A stretch of 64,000 bases of DNA, taken from assembly GCF_020379485.1 (NCBI RefSeq), contig NC_063439.1, positions 14,329,683-14,393,682 on the forward strand, written 5' to 3'. Under the pieces are notes generated by a model that ran no database searches, was not told where the DNA came from, and saw nothing but the letters and a program-made list of their open reading frames with translations. Made by a program: the position numbers and the translations under genes. This document shows, piece by piece, positions 55,225 through 64,000 of this stretch. Numbering within the stretch: position 1 is the first letter of the stretch; each line of letters starts with the position of its first letter. The stretch is from Brassica napus. Taxonomy: Eukaryota > Streptophyta > Magnoliopsida > Brassicales > Brassicaceae.

Positions 55225-56400
55225 TGTGGGAACCGAAATTTGCACTGTCGATTTCCGTTTAAATAAGGAAACTAAGAAAACCCTAATTTCCCAGAGGACC
55301 CGGATATCTGCTAATTACCACACGTCAAGCAATCAGAACACGAGAATAACAACGATAAAGTATAAAAAATCGAAAAGAGAGCAAAGAAGATCTTATTCCG
55401 AATTTGCGTATGAGTGTTAACAAGGTATAAGCCTGGGCTTGAGAGCTGTCGGCGATATTCCTAGTTCTAGCAACCCTAAGATGGCTAAACCTAATTGAGT
55501 CGCAGCTCGAAATAACAAAAATGGAAAATTGCCTAAATGCTCTAAGTGCGAAGTTTTCTCTAAAAAAGTCTCCCTCCATGCCTCTCGCCTAGGACTCTTT
55601 ATATACTCGGTCCAAGGTCGGTTTACGCTTTTACTCTTCTGCCCTTAAGCCATCATAGCATAAAATGGAGATATTCTATTTTTTCCGATCTTCGTAATTA
55701 TCCTCAAAATTTCGTATTTATCCGCGGAAACTTGACATTTATCTTTCCTTTCGCGCCAAGCGTAAATCGTACCACGATTCACGGGCTTTCGGTTGAGAAA
55801 TAGTAGGGTGGGCCTCGAGTCGTGTTTTAGGTCCCTTTGGGCCGTCTTCCGACTCGAAGCGTTTACTATGATTTCTTTTGATAAAGAACGAACTTTCCGC
55901 GGTTTCAATCCGCAAAGTTTGATCGATGATTTAGAATAGCGGAAAACATGAACCGAGTTCGCTACGGTCTTCGGGAGATAGCATCGAAGGTTTGACGGGA
56001 ATGCATGGACTGATGTCGTATCGACGTTTCGGAAGAGCTCGGTCGCTACATAGCGACCGAGCGGGACGGATTCTCGGTCGCTACGTAGCGACCAAGCTTT
56101 GGCTCGAGCTCGGTCGCTACGTAGCGACCGAGTGGAACGGATGCTTGGTCGCTACGTAGCGACCGAGCTTTGGCTCGGACTTGGTCGCTACGTAGTGACC
56201 GGATAGCGTGCATGTGCAGTAGTTGCGCAATGACTGAGCTTGGTTTTTCCACTTTGAGCTTTCAAGGATACTTCTTTGTAAAAACTTCGTATTGGTTATT
56301 TTTTACGAAAATCATATTTTTCTTTTACTATCTTTTCGGAAATACGATTTCCGAGGGTTTTTGGGTGTTAATTCCGTCATGACCGTTTTTGACCCCAACA
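55225..56400 (-). repeat. Family D LTR, copy 3 (minus orientation)
   Basis: It runs from TGTGGGAACCG to TTTGACCCCAACA. The TATA box is read on the minus strand at 55597-55606 (GTATATAAAG). It has the same terminal regions as copies 1 and 2. It abuts the truncated antisense unit of copy ii without a target duplication and, on the other side, the polypurine region of copy iii, whose 3' LTR it is. Confidence 0.87.
56039..56235. repeat. Palindromic GCTACGTAGC array, 6 units
   Basis: This is the same unit as in the 45979-46430 array, but only five good units and one degenerate unit. The intervening linkers alternate between GGGACGGATTC- and TTTGGCTCGAG-types. Confidence 0.92.
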
Positions 56401-56659
56401 GTTAGCCCCCCAGCCCGTTAGGAACATGCATCGTAGGGTCCTAGCATGCGGTTAGGCATGTTTGGCAAGTTAGGCGTGGTGGATGGAATTAATATCCCAA
56501 AGTCCGAGCTTGAATAGTAAATTCTCATGCCTATAAGAAGGGAGGTAACTTGCTTCACAATTTTTTTCACTTTCTTTTTCTCTAAGATTTCTCTTAAGAA
56601 AAAACTTTCTTTCTTTATCTCCATCCTTTCCTTCTATTTTCCCATAAGAGAAGTATAAA
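56401..56659 (+). promoter_or_regulatory. Promoter region of antisense unit, copy iii
   Basis: Same layout as 46591-46846: purine-complement tract at the LTR edge, GGCATGTTTGGCAAGTTAGG (56453), TATA-type CCTATAAGAAGGGAGG (56530-56545), CT-rich leader, ATG at 56660. The ~128-bp TATA-to-ATG distance is almost the same as in copy i. Confidence 0.6.
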
Positions 56660-58368
56660 ATGTCGAGAAAGAAAAAGATTGCGAGAAAAGAGTCTTCGTC
56701 CGCGAGTGCTCATGAAGAGCTCATTGTTTCGAAGATGGAGTTCGTGCCTCACTCGGTAGATCCCGCCGAGAATGAGGCATGGTGGGTTGCGCATTACGGT
56801 TCGATGACTCCTCCCAAAGAGAAGTCGTTCCCGGTCCTGACCCATCGTGCGATCGAGGAAGGGGCACCAAGAAGGAGTACCGGCGAGTTCCTCGAGATTA
56901 TGTGATCGTTCTACCGCATTCCGAGTACGGTGGAGTTCCGGGTTCCTCGACTAGGTGAACGTGCTGATAACCCCCCCCCCCCCCCCCGGAGGGTTACTTT
57001 ACTTGCTACGATGTGTTCGTAGTGCGTTGTCGCCTGTGGTTCCCGATTCCCGAATTCATCGTCCGAGTATTGGATCGTTTCGAGGTGGCGATAAACAAGC
57101 TGAATCCTCTTGCCATTCAGCACCTTATTGGAATCCTGATCCTGAGCTATGAGCATGGTCTCTCCCTTTCCGTTGATCACTTTGAAGCACTTTTGAGGCT
57201 ACAGCTTGTCAAGGATAAGGACAAGTATAGGCTGGTCCCTCGGAGCTTCATGTCGGTGGTTAAGAGGTTCAGCTCCAACTTCAACTAGTGGAAGAAATTT
57301 TTCTTCTTTGTTCGTATAGACGCTGCGTCTGTCGAAGAGAGTTGTATCCCACTCCTCCGGAGGTTGCCGAACGATTGTCCCTTCATCAACCCGCTGTCCC
57401 CGTTCCCCGAGGATATCATTGAAGTGAGGGACCTTCTTAGGAATGGTCAGTTTTTCTGGACTTCCTTTACGCCGAAACAAGTTCGGAAAGCGCTAAGGTT
57501 TGTGTGTCCCGATCCTGCAGAAGCGGGGAACGACTCCGAGCCCGATGATCAGAGTCCCGACGCTGCCCCCGCTGCTGCGACGGGGTGGAACTCTTCAAAG
57601 GGGAAGGATATCGATCTCGGCGACATAGAGTTTTCTTCGCTGGTCTACCCTCGGCCTTCGATGCTCCTCCGCCTACGAATGAATCAGGGAGGCCGAAAAG
57701 TTGTCGCGGAAGGGTCTCGCATTATCAACGGGGTTAGATTTTTTTCGAAAATTTTGGTGATTGCCTAGGTGTTTCTTTTTCTGCTAATAACGTGTTAATT
57801 GGCTTCGCAGGGCCATAACTTGCTTGGCTCAGCCATTGAGGTGAGCCATAGGGAAGCTATGGTCTATCGTTTTAAAGCGGAGAAGGCAGAACGAGATCTC
57901 GCTCGAGTACAAGGCGAGATGTTGGAGCGAGAAGCGCAACTTGCTCGCGATCATGTGCGGGCTATCCGTAAGGCGGAAAGGAAGGGCAAAAGGGAAATCG
58001 TCGAGGTGATGAAGACTCGTGCCTCTCAGTTCCAGGTCGAGTATGGGAACCTCAAGGATGCCTTTACCTCGGTGGGCGATTTCCGTGAGTGCCGCGGTTC
58101 AGTCGGAAGTCTTTGGAGGACGCAAGCCGATGACTATGTGTTCGAGAAGGAAATGAGCTTGATGAAGAGCAGCATGAACGAACGTGCCGACGCTGAGGCG
58201 CTGATTCCCTCGATCGACGAGAGGATCCAAGGGTTCTGGGATTCCATCCCGGTTTCCCCTGATACCGAGGAGGTTTCGACCGGGTTTCCCGATGGTGGTA
58301 AGGAAGTGGATCGTCCCGCGGATGCGTTCGGTGCTTCGTTGTCCGGGGACTTTGACTTTGGAGCATGA
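56660..58368 (+). pseudogene. Antisense extra gene of family D, copy iii
   Basis: The most complete copy. Exon 1 starts [20 protein letters not shown] and continues through the EFRVPRLGE / [20 protein letters not shown] / [12 protein letters not shown] domain to [20 protein letters not shown] 78-bp GT-AG intron (57733-57810) is followed by the coiled-coil exon 2 ([19 protein letters not shown]) ending LSGDFDFGA at 58368. Damage: a TGA stop at 56903-56905, where copy ii has Arg (CGG); an expanded C run at 56970-56986 that shifts the frame; a TAG near 57287; and a deletion near 57630. The acidic tail and coiled coil suggest a nuclear or oligomerising protein, but no function can be assigned. 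Confidence 0.7.
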
Positions 58369-59477
58369 GAGGTGGAGTGATTATCAAAAGAAAGATGCTT
58401 GTCTTTCCGTTCTATGTTTGTGGCCGAGTGTGGCCTTTATTTCGAGAGATTGTATGGGCCTGTTTCGGCCGTTTTTATTGCTTATCGGGACTGGCCGTTG
58501 GTGGCTTTGAATCCCCTACCGCTTTACGCGGTTTTATATATATGATGGATGTTTCAAGAGTTTCAGTTTGCGTATGTTTTTAAATTGTTGAGAGAAAAGA
58601 ATATGAGTTGTCGTCTCATACCTAACTCATAGTGTAGCGTTCTTTCGTCTGTTCGTAAAAGATGCAGAATTTTATGAACGTTTAGAATCGAACGGCGAGA
58701 CATGGTTTTAAGATCTCGTATCAATTTTTAGATATCATGCCTTGAGATGTTAGAGACCAGAGCGTTGGGTTTAGGGCAAGACCTAGGTTTACTTTCGGTT
58801 TAAGGTTTGTGCGGTGACTAGCCGGCTATCGTTTTTCCTGTTGCGATTTCTTCCTGACTCGTATCGATTTAAAGTCCGCGATAGGTTCTCGGCTTATATG
58901 ACTTGTATGGTACGAATCGAGCATCTTCCCAGAGACAATTTTTAAGCCAACTGGAAGTGCTAAACCAAAATTTCGGATTTTTGTTGTAGCGCGCTTTTGT
59001 CCTTGTGTTGGACGTTTTGAAGATCAAAAGAGTGATCAAGTTGCGTTTGTTTAAGACGGCTGGCGTGTTCGTCGGGGCCAATCGACGAATGGGGTGTAAC
59101 GTTTTGGTGGTCGCGTTCGGATAATTTGTTCGTATTATCTTCAAATTTTAACTTTGCGATGTGTCGCAGTTGTTTCGAGGATTATACATGTATCTTTAAG
59201 TGTTGAAAGATGATAATTTTGCGATTTTGAGCCGGATGAGGCCGCAGACAAGAGTCTTAACGTTTCCAGGCGTGTCCTGAAAGTTTTTGCGTTTAACTGA
59301 ACGTAAACGTTTTCGATAAAAAGGAGTAATGTAGATTGTAATAAAAGTTTTTGAAATTTCTAAAAACTCGATTACAATAATGAATCTTTTTCTAAGTGGG
59401 AGTATACGAGTATACGCACCCACTCCCCCCCCCCCCCCCCTTTTTAGGGAGGGGGATAGCTGAACTCGTCTTTCGAC
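58369..59477. other. Conserved spacer, family D copy iii
   Basis: Collinear with 47930-49043: GTGGCTTTGAATCCCC (58501), GCGGTTTTATATATATGATG (58529), AGACCAGAGCGTTGGG (58756), GAGTATACGAGTATACG with a C run (59400-59440). No gene is seen. Confidence 0.7.
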
Positions 59478-59505
59478 GAGCTGCCTACGTACCCCTTTCG
59501 AGGAT
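59478..59505 (-). promoter_or_regulatory. Conserved splice-donor-like motif, copy iii
   Basis: Minus-strand CTCGAAAGGGGTACGTAGGC with AGCTC, at the same place relative to the gag-protease 3' end as in the other two copies. Confidence 0.5.
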
Positions 59506-59544
59506 CAAGCCATCTCGTAGTTCTGTTTCATGCCGCGAGTGTTT

Positions 59545-60137
59545 TTACTCGGCGGTAGTCGTTGTGCTGACCGCCTTGACCGTGTTGATCGTGGCTGGGT
59601 CAACGCTATTTTCCGGATGTCCCGGTTGAGTTGTCGCGTCGGCTTTGGAATCGTCTTGAGTTTTGTTGTCCGATGCGTTTACGTCGGCAGACGATGTTAA
59701 ATCGTCTTTCCTTGGGGCGTTTTTGGCCGAAGATTGATCTATCTTCGTGCGTTTACGATTTGCTGTTGTGGACGTCGTGATTTGCCTTAACTTGTGCTCT
59801 GCGAGGAAGCATAGCCGCGACTGTTTTTGGTATCCCCAGATAGCTGCGACTCCGCTTGGGGTTGGGAATTTGAGGCCCAGATGGTAGGTTGACAGAACAG
59901 CTTGCATGGCATTGAGCCATGGAGTTCCCATGATCACGTTGTAGACAGCGGGATGATCTACTACCGCGAACTCGACGATTTTCGTGATCTCCTTGGCCAT
60001 GACTGGTAACTGGATTGATCCAAGAGTCATCGATACTTCGCCTAAAAAAACTGGTGAGCGGTTTCGGCGTCAGAATTACTTCTCCGAGTTTGATGCTCAT
60101 CCGCTTGAGAGTGTCGCGGAAGATTACATTGACCGTG
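59545..60137 (-). pseudogene. Family D protease C-terminal part, copy iii
   Basis: The minus-strand frame holds the end of the protease domain and its tail ([20 protein letters not shown] near 60120, a frame break near 60045, [35 protein letters not shown]), ending TTTTAE at 59545. Everything upstream of the DTGST active site, including gag, is replaced at 60138 by the family E LTR. The codon equivalent to the stop in copy i is an intact Lys here. Confidence 0.8.
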
Positions 60138-61374
60138 TGTAACACCCCCGAACCGTCCTAGGCATAGGTCGACCCACCGGCCAACAATCAAACAAGAACA
60201 TGACCAACGGACGACCCACACCAAGGGTTGGAGATGAAAGGCCAACCGGCCAGCCAACAATCAAACAAGAACATGACTGACCGTCCAACCCAACACCATG
60301 GTCCGGAAGCGCTACGTGATGGGCTAGGGATGATCCGGCCAGAGTCACAACCTTTACTCCACGACCTAGACCAGTTCATCCCCTAACTCGTCCCGCTGCG
60401 TCAAGGCACAAGGCTTTGCAACCTGTACAAAGAGTTAGCGTTTTCCATTAGATCGAGGCCTAAGGCTTTTCAACCCGTACTAGGACCTAACGTTGTGTTA
60501 GACCGGACTAGTCAAATATCAGAATACTCATGAAGCGCATATAAAACATTTACTTTATTGATTCGAGAAATATCCATACATTGATATAATTTAAGACCGG
60601 TCCTGGCCTAATGCCAAATCGAGTCAACTAAACACAAATCCACAATACCGTTTACAAAAGGCATGAAAATCTACACCGGCGGTCCTAACGTCCAGCCCCC
60701 AGCTATATGATCATCCTTACCTAAGCTACCTGCAAAAAGGACAACGGAGTTGGATGAGTAACCTAATGTTACTCAGTGAATTATGATCCCCAACTAACAA
60801 ATACAACCCCTCGCTATCCCACCCCCAAACTATCTAAAGCGAGAGGTTCACCTAACAACACATCAATCCAATTCAATAGATAAGCAATATCAGAAATACG
60901 CAGCAGATAATAATATCTAGATAACTAACGATATGAAATCATAACCACTAATGACTAGCTAACCACTTGACCTCAAACTCAACCCAATCTAGGGTTCAAC
61001 AACCCTCTACACTATAACTAGGGCCCTTTGTGACTTAGTGTTCCTCCTCCATCCTCGGCACTATCCTATCTTCCTACCACAAAGGCCAGAAGAAGGAACT
61101 TTCAACCGAACGCGGCCCACATTACGTTCGGGTCACCGCGCGACAGCCCCAGTACGTTCGGGACACTGCCGGTTGTCACATGACGATTGCGGCTCACAGT
61201 ACGTTCGGGTCACCGCAAGACAGCCCACAGTACGTTCGGGTCACTGCCGGTCACCACCCCATCGTGCAACTACTCAGCCATAGGCCATGACCCCGTCTCT
61301 CTGAGTGCTCTCGATCCAGCGAATAAGGGGTTTCCTTAAACCCACTGGGTACGAGGTCGAGGAAACACTAATCC
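60138..61374 (-). repeat. Family E long LTR, copy 2 (3' part, minus orientation)
   Basis: It starts TGTAACACCCCCG and is the reverse complement, with divergence, of the right end of the LTR at 28607-31784. Shared features include the GTCGACCCACCGGCCAACAA region, the polyadenylation-side AATAAAGTAAATG word read on the minus strand, and the CGAGGAAACACTAATC block at 61359. Three to four copies of GTACGTTCGGGTCAC alternate with CGCGACAGCCC at 61127-61250. It is interrupted at 61374 by the family F LTR. Confidence 0.8.
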
Positions 61375-64000
61375 TGTCATGTCCCCGATCCTGGATAGGA
61401 TCGTCCGGACGGACTGCGGTGCAAGGAAACGCACCAGTCAGGTCACATGACCTAAGGACAAGCGTGTCATGGTCCTGAATGAGGGTTAAGGGCATCAGTC
61501 TGCTGAGACTTAAGCAGGATACGATGGAAATAAGGGTAAAGGAGCTGCGTGAATGTTTAGGCAGCTGGACGAGTGTTGGTTTGAGTTCAATCAGCTTGGT
61601 TCAGCTGGTATTCAGTTCACCATGATCCGTTCAGCTCACAGGAGCTGGTAGACTAGCTCACTCAGCTGGGAACAGCTGGAGGTCAGCTCAATCCGGTGAA
61701 CGGTGCGTTCTGGTTCGGATCAGTGTGGGCGAGTCCGGGACGGTTACTGGGCGAGCCGATGATCCGGGTGCAGGACGGTTTGACCAAATGGGTCTTAGGC
61801 TTGGGAGAGGGAGCGGGCAAGCTCCCAGAGTGTGAGCTGAGGCTCAGTGATCGATTTGCCAAAGGAAGAAAAGGGGAGAAACCGCCAATGGGCGGTTATG
61901 GGACGGTTATGGGACGGTTTTAGGAAGAAGGGATGGGATTTTGGTAACTGTTCACCCAGGCGGTTGGGGACAGTTTAAATCGTCCTCTCTCTTTCATTTC
62001 TGATCATGCTGGTCGATTTCTACACCCTGAAACACAAAGAATCCAGAGAAAAATACAGAGAGTTGGTCGGATTCCCAATCCAAGACCCATGGTGGTGTGA
62101 AGGCCATAAAGAGACAGTTTTGGGGCAGATCAAGGGGGAAGTTGAGAACGACCCTCTGAACGGTTTTGATCTTTGTTGATAACACCCAAAGCCTTATCTG
62201 GAGCCTGTGAACACACGCAAATGGTGAGGAAAGGAGGGAGTTGGCCGGAATCCATTCCCAAGGGCCAATGCAGCCTTAAAGGGAGATTGGTGTGGAAAGC
62301 AGTTTCATGGGAAACAAAGAGGGAAGTGATGCACGACCTTCGGATGGTGATTGATCATGGATGATCATGTCTAAGGCTTCCTCTGTGTCTTGGGAACACA
62401 CGCAATTGGTTAGGAGAGAAGGGGGAAGGCTTGACTCCACTCTCAAAGGCATGAACAGCCTTGAAGATGGATGCAGTATAGAAACTGGTTTCATGGAAGT
62501 TCCATGGAAGGAGTGATGGGCACGAACCATGGTTAGATCTTATCAATACTGCGAGTATGTGATAAGGGTTTGATGAAGGCGTGCTAGGAGGAGAATGGAC
62601 GCCCCTGATGAGGTAACAGGTGGGGACTGCAGACCATTGGACATAGTCTGGTACACTATGGGTTGATCTGGTCCAGCAGTTACACCTTACTCTGTTTTAT
62701 GATTATTAATCATATTATTCCTTGTTCTTATGATTGAGATTGATGATTAGACATAGTAGCACTGAACCATGGCTTGGCCGGTTCAGAAGAACCCTCCATG
62801 GCCTTGGTTTGGCAGCTAAGTCCGGATCTCCTACTTCCTGATGGATTTATGGCTATCTGACTTTGGAATCCTCTTAGGGGTGAATTATCATGAATTATCA
62901 TGGTATTTGGGGATTTTTATCTGATTGATTTCGAGATGGTCAAGGTGGCCAGTGGGGCTGTTCTAGGTCGAGATCCATAGGATCGAGATCGGTTCTTGGA
63001 GTTCTGACTTGACCATTCTCTTAGTTAAGATTTATCATGAATTATCATGAATCCTAATGAGTTTTTAGGGATTGATTTAGAGATGGTCCCTTGGGCCGGT
63101 TTGGCTGATCTTGGCCGAGATCTATGGGATGGAGGCCGGTTCTGGGAAATCTGATTGGACCATTCTCTTAGTTATGATTTATCATGAATTATCATGAATT
63201 TTAATTGATTTTTGGAGCAGGTTTGCTTGGGGACGAAATTGCACTTGAGGGCATATTGGGGTCAGATCCTTGTGTTAGGATATCTGATCATATGTTGTGT
63301 GCAACATATTGTCACTTATGATATTGATCATAAGGAATTGCTGGTTATCAACCTTGGTGTTGGTAAGGCAGGCCATGTGTGATCTGATCATGGGCAAGGA
63401 TGGACGACCTGATCCTTGGATGATGGATCAAGGTGTCTGATCTGATTGATCAAAGGATGCACCGGTGGTAAGAGCAACACTAATCAGGTTCAGTGGGACA
63501 TGGTTCCATGACTGATTAGGAAGTATGAAGATTCATCAGTTCTGAGTCATGTGGGGTGGTTGGTTGATTGACTCAGGATCTGATGGGCATTGTTAGTCTT
63601 TGTGAGGACTTGATCTGGTTAGTCCATGAGAGGACTTGGTATGATTAGTCCATGAGCTGGACTTGGTATCATAAGTTGATAAGGCAAAAGGATGTGGGAC
63701 AGTGCATGAACCGGTAAGGGCCAGATGCATGTCCTTAGCTGATTGAAGACTTCCCAAAGGTTACTTATGTCTGTGGGGATGGTTGGCTGAATGACTAAGT
63801 ACCCAAGGGAAGAGTTTATGCAGCTCGATCAGCTGGAACGGAGCAGCAAACCTCAAGTGAAGTGGTTCAGCTCAACTAGTTGGGTGAGCTAGCTAAGACA
63901 GCTAAGTCAGCTGGGACAATGACCTAACAAGCTCCGGGAATGTGGCAAAGGTATGATCTGTCAATGTTGCATAGATCTAGATAGAATGGCTTAGGGAACC
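61375..64000 (+). repeat. Family F LTR, running off the right edge
   Basis: It begins TGTCATGTCCCCGATCC in the middle of the family E LTR and matches the start of the element F 3' LTR read from 32614 leftward. It carries an AGCTGG/GAGCTC/CAGCTG-rich stretch (61552-61700) and, further in, three copies of TTATCATGAATTATCATG (62887, 63040, 63178). Its other end is outside the window, so the LTR is at least 2.6 kb. No coding frame with a family signature is present. Confidence 0.75.

Overview
The window is a plant nuclear chromosome segment, almost certainly from Brassica or a close relative in the Brassicaceae. Three things point there: one intact multi-exon host gene with short GT-AG introns; Athila-type Ty3/gypsy elements saturated with a TCGATCGATG word (translating as S-I-D-R); and LTRs packed with a palindrome around GCTACGTAGC, all of which I associate from memory with Brassica genomes. 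No database search was possible, so family names rest on motifs and recalled consensus.

Left 10.4 kb. The edge (1-4.6 kb) is AT-rich intergenic DNA with one unassigned candidate exon (184-291, minus) and a decayed actin fragment (640-948, minus). It is followed by the only intact host gene, a nine-exon PH-RCC1-FYVE-BRX (PRAF-type) protein of 1002 residues (4607-10388, plus). Its last intron holds a 1.74-kb TTA-flanked, Harbinger-like non-autonomous transposon filled with a ~27-bp minisatellite whose unit contains the E2F consensus TTTCCCGC.

From 11 kb to the right edge everything recognisable is retrotransposon, heavily nested. A LINE (minus) was cut in two by a 7-kb insertion (14274-21292, 5-bp target duplication AAAGG) that contains a truncated Athila element (A) with an intact 468-codon envelope-position ORF. 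A second Athila-like element (C, 21485-25072) abuts the other LINE piece. Then come a candidate LTR (25073-25551), an LTR of family D (25811-26925) with a decayed gypsy-type-transposon ORF, and a 3.2-kb LTR of family E (28607-31784). A Tekay-like chromovirus (F, 31785-38431) follows with gag, protease, RT, RNase H, integrase and chromodomain, all broken by stops and frameshifts. Next are an Athila-related element lacking polymerase (B, 38432-45.1 kb) and three partial copies of family D (45154-60137).

Family D copies carry gag-protease on one strand and, on the opposite strand between protease and the 3' LTR, a separate gene-like unit with its own TATA box and a GT-AG intron. The middle copy is inverted, giving a large palindrome centred near 50.76 kb. 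The right end is an LTR of family E (60138-61374) interrupted by an LTR of family F that runs off the window.

Two themes stand out. Each of the five LTR families with a clear TATA box (A/B, C, D, E, F) has its own short reiterated motif, often palindromic, packed just upstream of that TATA box. Family D looks like a non-autonomous Tat/Ogre-like retroelement carrying an antisense gene.
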